A DNA stretch of 11,559 nucleotides from the NCBI GenBank assembly GCA_045632625.1, contig JAZQWZ010000144.1, positions 1 to 11,559 of the forward strand. Reading direction: 5' to 3'. Below the pieces are notes generated by a model. It searched no databases. It saw only the letters and a list, made by a program, of their open reading frames with translations, and was not told the DNA's origin. Both the position numbers and the translations under genes were made by a program. Of this stretch, positions 6,270 through 11,559 are shown piece by piece; the first letter of the stretch is position 1, and every line of letters starts with the position of its first letter. This stretch comes from Scatosoma sp045632625 (lineage in GTDB: Bacteria; Bacillota; Clostridia; Christensenellales; Borkfalkiaceae).

Positions 6270-7070
6270 ATGGATAACGTATTTTTTGAGAAAAAACCAA
6301 TCGTAACGGAAATTGTTTTAGCCATACTTGTACCTGCCGGAACTGGGGATTCCGTACATAAAAATCGTCCTTCGCACGGCCTTGCGTTTAACGTAAGCGG
6401 GGAGAGAGAGTATATTTTTGACGACGGCACTTTGTTACGGGTCAAGGACAACGATCTGATTTATCTTCCTAAACATTCCAGTTATGAAGTAGTTACGAAA
6501 ACCCACGGGGATATTTACTGTATTAACTTTCAATGCTTGGATGAAAAAGTGCTTTCCCCGTTTACGTTTAACGTTTCAAAAGCGGAAGAGATATTAAAAG
6601 CTTATCAAACCGCGGAAAAGGCATGGAAGAGAGGAAAAGAAGGTAGAGAATATTGTGTGTTATCGCAATTGTATAAGATATTTTACGAAATGCGCTGTTT
6701 GCAGTCTACACCGTATTTTCCTAAATGGAAACAAGATTTGATAAAACCGGCAATAGAGTATATCCATAAACATTATACGGAAGAGTTAATAAATATGGAA
6801 AAATTGAGCGGATTGTGCGGCATTAGCTATGATTATTTGCGGCAACTTTTTGAGAAAATCTACGGCTCTTCGCCGATAAAATATATCAACAACTTAAAAC
6901 TAAATAGAGCAAAGGAACTTTTATCGTCGGGCTTGTATTCGGTTGGCGAAGTTGCTCTTAATGCTGGGTTTTCGGATTTGAGCCATTTCAGTCGATTTTT
7001 CAAGGAAAATATAGGTGTTTCGCCAAGTGAATATAGGTTGAATGGAATAAACGACCGTCTTCAACGTTAA
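6270..7070 (+). CDS. AraC-family transcriptional regulator with N-terminal cupin-like sensor domain
   Basis: A 266-residue regulator. The N-terminal half (about 28-95) looks like the cupin ligand-sensing domain of this family, with HKNRPSHGLAFNVSGEREY and the LIYLPKHSSYEV strand. The C-terminal half (about 157-257) is the double helix-turn-helix: IEYIHKHYTEELINMEKLS, then SYDYLRQLFEKIYGSSPIKY, and the diagnostic second motif GFSDLSHFSRFFKENIGVSP followed by EYR. Members usually sense a small molecule such as a sugar; here the ligand is unknown. ATG at 6270 has AAAAGGAG 5 bases upstream. It is transcribed away from the glycyl radical enzyme gene, and the shared 125-bp region with direct repeats implies it controls that gene. 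Its coding sequence is clearly AT-rich (20 G+C in the 60 bases 6781-6840). I see no good terminator after it, so read-through to spoVAE is possible. Confidence 0.93.
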   Translation: MDNVFFEKKPIVTEIVLAILVPAGTGDSVHKNRPSHGLAFNVSGEREYIFDDGTLLRVKDNDLIYLPKHSSYEVVTKTHGDIYCINFQCLDEKVLSPFTFNVSKAEEILKAYQTAEKAWKRGKEGREYCVLSQLYKIFYEMRCLQSTPYFPKWKQDLIKPAIEYIHKHYTEELINMEKLSGLCGISYDYLRQLFEKIYGSSPIKYINNLKLNRAKELLSSGLYSVGEVALNAGFSDLSHFSRFFKENIGVSPSEYRLNGINDRLQR

Positions 7071-7198
7071 GTCTTTTACGGTTATAAAAAGCTGTGTGGA
7101 ATAAATTTAAGCCATTTACGCAAAATACTATGGAACCACTAAACGCATATCTTTTGTGAGAGTGGGGCATTGGAAACGGTAAAAGGGGAAAGTTGAAA
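7071..7198 (+). other. Intergenic gap between the AraC regulator and spoVAE
   Basis: This 128-bp gap lacks a convincing terminator for the regulator and a convincing promoter for spoVAE. The best forespore-like pair I can find is AAAATA (7122-7127) and CATATCT (7146-7152), 18 bases apart, which is weak. AATACTA at 7124-7130 resembles a forespore -10, but GGAATA at 7098-7103 is 20 bases away, too far. A purine-rich AAAAGGGGAAAG at 7181-7192 serves as the spoVAE ribosome binding site. Confidence 0.4.
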
Positions 7199-7579
7199 AT
7201 GTACAGTGTTTGGGAAATTTTATTTGGGTTTGTCAAAGCGTTTGCGGTGGGCGGACTTATTTGTATGCTCGCGCAAATCGTTATCAATTTCACGGATATT
7301 ACCGCAGGGAAAATTTTGGTTACGTTTATGCTTTGCGGTGTGGTGTTGCAGGGCTTGGGCTTGTATCAATACTTGGTAGATTTTGCAGGCGCGGGCGCGA
7401 CAGTGCCCATTAGCGGGTTTGGCTATTTGCTTGCCAACGGCGCGATGCGCGGCGCGGAAAAGGGCTGGTTTGGCGCGTTTACGGGCGCGGCGGCATCCGC
7501 AAGCGCAGGCATTTCAGCGGCGGTGATTTTTTCCTATATTATGGCGCTTATTTTCAAATCACGAACCAAGAAAAATTAA
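7199..7579 (+). CDS. spoVAE: Stage V sporulation protein AE (SpoVAEb type)
   Basis: A 126-residue integral membrane protein of the SpoVA complex for dipicolinate passage across the spore inner membrane. The family pattern is complete: a first membrane segment with FAVGGLICMLAQIVIN (15-30), then AGKILVTFMLCGVVLQGLGLYQ (36-57), the signature DFAGAGATVPISGFGYLLA at 61-79, and an Ala/Gly-rich last segment ending in VIFSYIMALIF, with a basic tail. I chose the ATG at 7199; an in-frame TTG at 7193 lies closer to the GGGG of the ribosome binding site and cannot be excluded. It is very GC-rich (44 of 60 bases at 7441-7500), unlike the regulator before it. It is normally adjacent to spoVAD; here 3.4 kb separate them. 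Confidence 0.95.
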   Translation: MYSVWEILFGFVKAFAVGGLICMLAQIVINFTDITAGKILVTFMLCGVVLQGLGLYQYLVDFAGAGATVPISGFGYLLANGAMRGAEKGWFGAFTGAAASASAGISAAVIFSYIMALIFKSRTKKN

Positions 7580-7580
7580 T

Positions 7581-7616
7581 AAAAAACGCGCTCCGCAAAC
7601 ACTTTGCGGAGCGCGT
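7581..7616 (-). terminator. Intrinsic terminator of the SulP gene, also placed after spoVAE
   Basis: A perfect 14-bp stem (7586-7599 with 7603-7616) closes on a 3-base loop. On the minus strand six T follow at 7586-7581, then ATTAATTTTT, a textbook terminator for the transporter gene ending at 7632. On the plus strand no T run follows, but the hairpin starts 7 bp after the spoVAE stop and may stabilise that 3' end. Confidence 0.9.
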
Positions 7617-7631
7617 AAGCTATGATAAATT

Positions 7632-8975
7632 TTATTCGTTGTCAGCTTGCGGTTCTATCGTTTCTATGGTTTCAGCCGTTTGTACCGTTTCTTGCGTTTG
7701 GTTTGCTTGTTCGTTTTGCTTTTTATTTTGCAAATACTTGCGGATACCCACGATGGCAAAATGCACGACCATACCCACGGCGATTGCCTTTACAAGGTCG
7801 AAAATAACCGTCAAAGCAAAGGTTAAACCCAGCACCAAAATATCCCACCAAGGCGCAGTTTTAACAATTTTCACCGCCTTGCGCCATTCGGACATATTAT
7901 ACGCAACAATAAACAAAATAGCGGCGATAATCGGCATAGGAATTAACGCAGCGTAGGGCATCAGCAATACCAAAACCAGCAACAGCACTACGGCGTGCAC
8001 CATGCCCGAGATAGGGGAACGGCCGCCGTTTCTTACGTTTGCCGCCGTTCTTGCAATAGCGCCTGTTGCAGGGATACCGCCAAAAAAGCTCACGCATACG
8101 TTGCCAAGCCCAAGCGAGATAAGTTCAGTGTTGGAATTGTGCTTATCGTCAATCATTTGATCGGAAACCACGCACGAAAGCAAGCTTTCGATGGCCGCCA
8201 AAAGCGCGATTGTGAACGCGTCGGGCAAAAGTGCAAGCACTTTTTCGCCTGTGATTTTCGGGAGTGTAAATTTCGGAAGCGACGACGAAACCGTGTACAA
8301 GGAGCCGATGGTATTCACAGAAAGCCCGATTAAGCCAACGGTCAACGCGCCGACGAGTACGGCTACCAAGGAGCCGGGGATTTTCTTGGAAACTTTCGGC
8401 CAAGCAATCAAAATAGCCAAACCGATAGCGCCGATAAGTACCGCCCACCAGTTAATTGTTCCAAAATGTTTGAACACAAGCGCGGCTTTTTCCATCGTTT
8501 CAATGGCGTTCGTGCCTGCGGGATAGGTCAAACCCAAAAAATCTTTCCATTGCCCGATAAACAGCGTAACGGCGATACCTGCCGTAAACCCAACCGTGAT
8601 GGTATGGGGTATGTACTTAATGAGCGAACCCAAACGGCAAACGCCGAAGATAATCAGGATAAGCCCTGCCATTAGCGTGGCAAGTAATAACCCCTCTACG
8701 CCGTGTTTGGCAATGATGCCTGCTACGATAGTAGCAAATGCGGCGGTAGGGCCGGAAATGTTTACTTTGCTGCCCCCAAGCGCGGCAACGACAAAGCCAG
8801 CGATAATCGCAGTATATAACCCCATTTCAGGCGTAGCGCCCGACGCGATGGCGAGCGCGATGGATAAGGGCAAGGCAATGATAGCCACGATAACGCCGGC
8901 AATCACGTCCGAAAGCACTTGTTTGCCTGTATACCCTTTTAACGAAGTGAACAGTTTAGGCTGAAATATCTTCAT
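7632..8975 (-). CDS. SulP-family anion transporter lacking a STAS domain
   Basis: A 447-residue polytopic membrane protein of the SulP (SLC26-like) family, which carries sulfate, bicarbonate or related anions; the substrate cannot be told here. The transport core is clear: KGYTGKQVLSDVIAGVIVAI near 13-32, GLYTAIIAGFVVAALGGSKV, the signature NISGPTAAFATI near 72, and FFGGIPATGAIARTAANVRNG in the second half. Most SulP proteins continue with a cytoplasmic STAS domain; this one instead ends with a 34-residue Gln/Glu/Thr-rich tail containing ETVQTAETIETIEPQ. I chose the ATG at 8975 because AAGGAG lies at 8990-8985 and the core starts at once; the frame stays open upstream into yunB DNA, but that stretch is antisense-free junk in composition and has no comparable start. 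It has its own promoter. Confidence 0.93.
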   Translation of the reverse strand: MKIFQPKLFTSLKGYTGKQVLSDVIAGVIVAIIALPLSIALAIASGATPEMGLYTAIIAGFVVAALGGSKVNISGPTAAFATIVAGIIAKHGVEGLLLATLMAGLILIIFGVCRLGSLIKYIPHTITVGFTAGIAVTLFIGQWKDFLGLTYPAGTNAIETMEKAALVFKHFGTINWWAVLIGAIGLAILIAWPKVSKKIPGSLVAVLVGALTVGLIGLSVNTIGSLYTVSSSLPKFTLPKITGEKVLALLPDAFTIALLAAIESLLSCVVSDQMIDDKHNSNTELISLGLGNVCVSFFGGIPATGAIARTAANVRNGGRSPISGMVHAVVLLLVLVLLMPYAALIPMPIIAAILFIVAYNMSEWRKAVKIVKTAPWWDILVLGLTFALTVIFDLVKAIAVGMVVHFAIVGIRKYLQNKKQNEQANQTQETVQTAETIETIEPQADNE

Positions 8976-9005
8976 GAGTACGTTCTCCTTTTCAAATACC
9001 GTATC

Positions 9006-9034
9006 ATTATACTCCAAACTTGGCGTTTCGTCTA
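9006..9034 (-). promoter_or_regulatory. Sigma-A promoter of the SulP gene
   Basis: On the minus strand TAGACG (9034-9029) and TATAAT (9011-9006) are 17 bases apart: four of six bases in the -35 and a perfect -10. It lies in the 106-bp gap after yunB and gives a leader of about 25 bases, so the transporter is probably transcribed apart from murG-yunB. Confidence 0.7.
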
Positions 9035-9054
9035 CTAAAATAAAAGGGCTATGT

Positions 9055-9085
9055 AGAAAAAAAATGATAAAAAGTATATTTTTAT
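9055..9085 (-). terminator. Weak AT-only hairpin at the yunB stop
   Basis: On the minus strand ATAAAAA (9085-9079) pairs with TTTTTAT (9073-9067) around a 5-base loop, followed after two bases by a run of T. The stem has no G-C pair, so it would be a poor terminator; it overlaps the yunB stop codon. Confidence 0.3.
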
Positions 9086-9810
9086 GGAGATAAATTCGCT
9101 TTACCGCCAAACACGTCCGATTGTAAGTACGCGTCGGGGATTTCGCCCACGATAACCGATTCGCCCACCAAAACGTCGGTAGTAACGGCAAAATTTTCCG
9201 TGCGCGAGGGCATAACGATGCTGATATCCGCAATCACACGCAGGTAGATAGAGTGTTTGGTTTGGTTGATGCCCACGCTTTCAAAGATGGACGAAAATCC
9301 GCAGGAAACACTGCTGACGGGGATAATGCGGAAATGAATGCTCGGCCCAAGCCCTGCAAACGCTTCAATGCCCGTCAATGCGCCCAAAGGAATGGGAATG
9401 CCGTTCAAGCTTAAATTTTTTAAATTTGCCTGCGAAATGGACGCTGTATCCCGCGCGATTTTATTGATTTTTAACGCGTTAGCCGCAAGGGCGGTAATGT
9501 CGCCGTTTTGGTTGCGTTCAATACTCACCAAATCTTCGTAGCGCATACCGTCGCTTAGGGTATAATACACGGCGTCGTTGACGGCAATCGTCGTGCTTGC
9601 GCGCATGGTCGCTTCGCTGATAGAAATCAGCACCCGTGTAACGTTGCGTTGAAAATAAATAAACAACAATACACCGATAAACAAGATAATCAATAGAAAT
9701 AGGATAAGTTTGCGCCGTTTTCGTCCAAAATGCAGTTTACGGTTTTCGCACGGCTTTTCTTGTTTTGATTGCCGATATATAGGCAAATCGTATTCGTGAA
9801 ACCTGCTCAT
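9082..9810 (-). CDS. yunB: Sporulation protein YunB
   Basis: A 242-residue single-pass membrane protein of the YunB family; in Bacillus subtilis yunB belongs to the mother-cell sigma-E regulon and is needed for efficient spore formation, its biochemical role being unknown. A basic N-terminus (GRKRRK, 29-34) precedes one membrane segment at about 35-53, so the rest should lie outside the cytoplasm of the mother cell. Family signatures seen are INKIARDTASI near 115, IPIPLGALTGIEAFAGLGPSI near 138, RIIPVSSVSCGFSSIFESVGINQTKHSIYL (161-190) and VMPSRTENFAVTTDVLVGESVIVGEIPDAYL near 199. Length is typical. Its ATG overlaps the murG stop as ATGA (9810-9807) and no clear Shine-Dalgarno precedes it, so translation is probably coupled to murG. 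Confidence 0.92.
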   Translation of the reverse strand: MSRFHEYDLPIYRQSKQEKPCENRKLHFGRKRRKLILFLLIILFIGVLLFIYFQRNVTRVLISISEATMRASTTIAVNDAVYYTLSDGMRYEDLVSIERNQNGDITALAANALKINKIARDTASISQANLKNLSLNGIPIPLGALTGIEAFAGLGPSIHFRIIPVSSVSCGFSSIFESVGINQTKHSIYLRVIADISIVMPSRTENFAVTTDVLVGESVIVGEIPDAYLQSDVFGGKANLSP

Positions 9811-10892
9811 TTTTCGTTGCGTTCAGGGCTATCGCCTTTATCGTCTTCGCCCCCCGAAAGCAAAGCGGATAAAATAACGGTGTTTCCGCAAGTAAATTGC
9901 GCCGCTTCCAAAGCAGCGACAAGCTCCTTGTCTAAAACGGTTTTTTCTATTTCTTTGGGAAGTAAATGCAGCTCGTTTTCCCGTAAAACACGGCATAAGC
10001 CTTTTTTACGGAAATATTCCGCGTTTTGCAGCTGGTCACCGCGCGTTTGCTGTTCCAAAGGTATCAACAAAGACGGTTTTTTTAGCGCCAAAAGCTCGAA
10101 TACCGTGCCTGCCCCTGCACGCGAAATTATCACGTCCGCCGCGGCGTACAACCTACCCATGTCCGTGACGAATTCAAATTGTTGATAATTTTTTACGTCC
10201 GTTTTGACCGTGTTTCCTTTCCCGACTACGTGTAGAACGTAATACGCCTGCGTCAAAGCGGGAAGGTGCTTAAAAATGGCTTTATTGATAGGTTTACTAC
10301 CGCTGCCGCCGCCAAAAATAAGCAATACGGTGGCGCAAAAGGGAATACCCAACTGCCTGCGCGCTTCCGCTTTGGTGGATGAGAATACGATTTGGCGGAT
10401 AGGCGCGCCGCTATGTTCGCCTTTTTTTAAGCGCTTCGCCGTTTCCGGGAAAGAAGTGAATACACGCTTGCAAAAGGGCGCGGATAAACGGTTGGCAAGC
10501 CCTAAGGATAAATCGCTTTCGTGGGCGTAGCAGGGGATTTTTAACTGTTTCGCGGCGACAACGACGGGTAAGCCTACGTACCCGCCCTTGGAAAACACGG
10601 CGGTGGGCTGATATTCCTGCAATGCTTGCTTGGCTTGCTTTACGGCTTTGAAAAATGCGGACGGAATTTTCATATTGCGCTTGAATGCCGAAAAACCGCC
10701 CCCGCGGATGAGTTTAGGGCAGGTAATTTGAAAATAGGGCACGTTCCACGGCGCAATTAACTGCTTTTCGATGCCGTCCGTACCGATATACGCCACTTCC
10801 GCGCTTTTTTTGGACAAAATTTCTTCCATCAGCGCCACGTTCGGCAACACGTGCCCCGCGCTTCCGCCACCCGTAAACATAATTCTTTTCAT
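9807..10892 (-). CDS. murG: MurG, UDP-GlcNAc:lipid I GlcNAc-transferase
   Basis: A 361-residue GT-B glycosyltransferase that converts lipid I to lipid II at the inner face of the membrane, the last cytoplasmic step in peptidoglycan precursor synthesis. Motifs: the lipid-I-binding loop GGGSAGHVLPN (8-18) with H14, FSKGGYVGLP (100-109), HESD (124-127), the nucleotide-binding FGGGSGSKPIN (193-203), ISRAGAGTVFELLAL (256-270) with E266, and RGDQLQNAEYF (284-294). The GGGSAGH form is seen in a MurG subgroup common in Bacilli and Clostridia. The ATG at 10892 is 8 bases from AAGGGGG (10907-10901); a GTG three bases earlier is the alternative. It is not in a dcw cluster here but forms a 4-bp-overlap pair with yunB. 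Whether another murG exists in the genome cannot be seen. Confidence 0.94.
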   Translation of the reverse strand: MKRIMFTGGGSAGHVLPNVALMEEILSKKSAEVAYIGTDGIEKQLIAPWNVPYFQITCPKLIRGGGFSAFKRNMKIPSAFFKAVKQAKQALQEYQPTAVFSKGGYVGLPVVVAAKQLKIPCYAHESDLSLGLANRLSAPFCKRVFTSFPETAKRLKKGEHSGAPIRQIVFSSTKAEARRQLGIPFCATVLLIFGGGSGSKPINKAIFKHLPALTQAYYVLHVVGKGNTVKTDVKNYQQFEFVTDMGRLYAAADVIISRAGAGTVFELLALKKPSLLIPLEQQTRGDQLQNAEYFRKKGLCRVLRENELHLLPKEIEKTVLDKELVAALEAAQFTCGNTVILSALLSGGEDDKGDSPERNEK

Positions 10893-10914
10893 CACGTTTT
10901 CCCCCTTATCACTT

Positions 10915-10925
10915 ATTATATTATA
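10915..10925 (-). promoter_or_regulatory. Possible -10 elements upstream of murG
   Basis: Two overlapping TATAAT hexamers occur on the minus strand (10925-10920 and 10920-10915), just before the murG ribosome binding site. No good -35 lies 16-18 bases upstream (best GCATAC), and I could not fit a sigma-E pair. The site may be a weak or activator-dependent promoter. Confidence 0.35.
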
Positions 10926-11075
10926 GCCACAAACCGCGCCCCGTATGCCGGTTTTAGTGATAATGCTATGCAGTTATCAGTGATGATTGCCTTTCGGCAA
11001 GTTATAAGCTGTTGTCGTAACGTTGTTTTATCTCTCAGTCACTGATGCGATAGCGTCCTTTGCACAAAGACGCAC
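10926..11075. repeat. Intergenic stretch with several inverted repeats
   Basis: No gene is seen. Four small dyads occur: TGATAA (10958-10963) with TTATCA (10974-10979); ATCAGTGA (10976-10983) with TCACTGAT (11039-11046); TTGCC (10987-10991) with GGCAA (10996-11000), which on the minus strand closes a GAAA tetraloop; and GCGTC-TTTG with CAAAGACGC across 11053-11073 with one bulged base. The density suggests a remnant of an intergenic repeat element or a structured RNA; neither is proven. Confidence 0.4.
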
Positions 11076-11103
11076 AAAAAATCCCTCCTTATGCAAAGGA
11101 GGG
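11076..11103 (-). terminator. Intrinsic terminator of pepT
   Basis: On the minus strand an 8-bp perfect stem (11103-11096 with 11090-11083, CCCTCCTT and AAGGAGGG) has a 5-base loop. It is followed by A and then six T at 11081-11076. It begins 19 bp after the pepT stop. Confidence 0.88.
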
Positions 11104-11121
11104 CGGGGGATTGTTTCAGGT

Positions 11122-11559
11122 TTACTTTTTGGCGTACAAATCCACCAAATTCAGCACGACTTGCACGGCTTGTTGCATTTCTTCCACTACGGCAAATTCG
11201 CGAACGGAATGCGCGTTATGTCCGCCTGTAAACAGGTTGGGGCAGGGCAAGCCCATAAACGACAGCGTGCAACCGTCCGTGCCGCCGCGTACGGGCGTGT
11301 CACTCACCGTGATACCAGCTTGTTCATACGCTTTGCGCGCGTTTTCAATCAAGTGGAAATGCTCTTTTATCACTTCGCGGCAGTTGAAATATTGATCGCG
11401 GATACGCACGCGGACGGCGTCTTGTCCGTATTCGTCCGCAAGCATTTTGCAGATGCTTTTCACGTGTTGTTTGCGTTCGGTAAAGGTCTGCATATCGTGG
11501 TCGCGGATAATCAAGGCGATTTCGCCGCTTTCCACTTCTGCTTTCACGTATTCCACGTG
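11122..11559 (-). CDS. pepT: Peptidase T (tripeptide aminopeptidase), C-terminal part
   Basis: The C-terminal 145 residues of an M20-family zinc aminopeptidase that removes the N-terminal residue of tripeptides in the cytoplasm. The frame is open to the right edge, so the start and the N-terminal half of the catalytic domain lie outside the window (whole PepT is about 410 residues). Visible PepT segments are LIIRDHDMQTFTERK at the end of the dimerisation domain, DQYFNCRE, and the returning catalytic domain with RGGTDGCTLSFMGLPCPNLFTGGHNAHS, in which the His of GGHNAH is the expected last zinc ligand. The C-terminus VLNLVDLYAKK is intact. A terminator follows the stop codon. The first in-frame GTG at 11556 is internal, not a start. 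Confidence 0.93.
   Translation of the reverse strand, partial: HVEYVKAEVESGEIALIIRDHDMQTFTERKQHVKSICKMLADEYGQDAVRVRIRDQYFNCREVIKEHFHLIENARKAYEQAGITVSDTPVRGGTDGCTLSFMGLPCPNLFTGGHNAHSVREFAVVEEMQQAVQVVLNLVDLYAKK

Noticed and set aside
3806..7198. Direct repeats or attachment sites bounding the inserted pair
   Set aside because: I compared 3806-3921 with 7071-7198 and found no convincing shared repeat, and no integrase or transposase is present.
8976..9233. An 86-codon N-terminal extension of the SulP protein
   Set aside because: The extension runs through the promoter and over the yunB 3' end in another frame. The ATG at 8975 has a good ribosome binding site and begins right at the conserved core.
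10926..11075. A tRNA or other known RNA gene in the pepT-murG gap
   Set aside because: I could not fit a cloverleaf or any familiar riboswitch core; only short dyads are present.
1..11559. CRISPR array or insertion sequence
   Set aside because: No regularly spaced direct repeats with unique spacers and no transposase-like frame or paired terminal inverted repeats were seen.

Overview
The window looks like a chromosomal segment of an endospore-forming, anaerobic member of the Bacillota, most likely a gut-type Clostridia lineage. The grounds are three spoVA genes, yunB, a dnaX-tail/ebfC/recR block, a glycyl radical enzyme (oxygen-sensitive chemistry), strong AGGAGG-type ribosome binding sites and intrinsic terminators. 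I cannot name the genus from sequence alone. All calls come from reading motifs by eye; no database search was run.

Layout. (1) 1-2131, plus strand: the last codons of a gene that is probably dnaX, then ebfC/ybaB, recR and gpsA, closed by an intrinsic terminator at 2149-2180. (2) 2184-3855, plus strand: a candidate forespore promoter, a possible 39-codon small gene, spoVAC and spoVAD, then a strong hairpin. (3) 3922-7070: a divergent pair, a glycyl radical enzyme (minus) and an AraC-family regulator (plus). They share a 125-bp control region with two near-consensus sigma-A promoters and a 10-bp direct repeat that could be the operator. (4) 7199-7579, plus strand: spoVAE, which normally follows spoVAD directly. 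(5) 7581-9034, minus strand: a SulP anion transporter without a STAS domain, with its own promoter and terminator. (6) 9082-10925, minus strand: a murG-yunB pair overlapping by 4 bp. (7) 10926-11075: a repeat-rich intergenic stretch. (8) 11076-11559, minus strand: a terminator and the 3' part of pepT, cut by the window edge.

How the genes work together. SpoVAC, SpoVAD and SpoVAE form the dipicolinate channel machinery of the spore inner membrane. YunB is a sporulation protein, and MurG makes the lipid II needed for cell wall and spore cortex. ebfC and recR are DNA-repair/replication genes and gpsA supplies glycerol-3-phosphate for phospholipids. The outlier is the enzyme/regulator pair in the middle: it splits the spoVAC-spoVAD-spoVAE cluster, is visibly more AT-rich than its flanks, and has a dehydratase/lyase-like active site (Cys-x-Glu plus a C-terminal RVCGW glycyl-radical loop) that I cannot assign to a known substrate class. 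It is the best candidate in the window for something undescribed: an inducible radical enzyme with its own sensor, lodged in a sporulation operon, with no activating enzyme in view.
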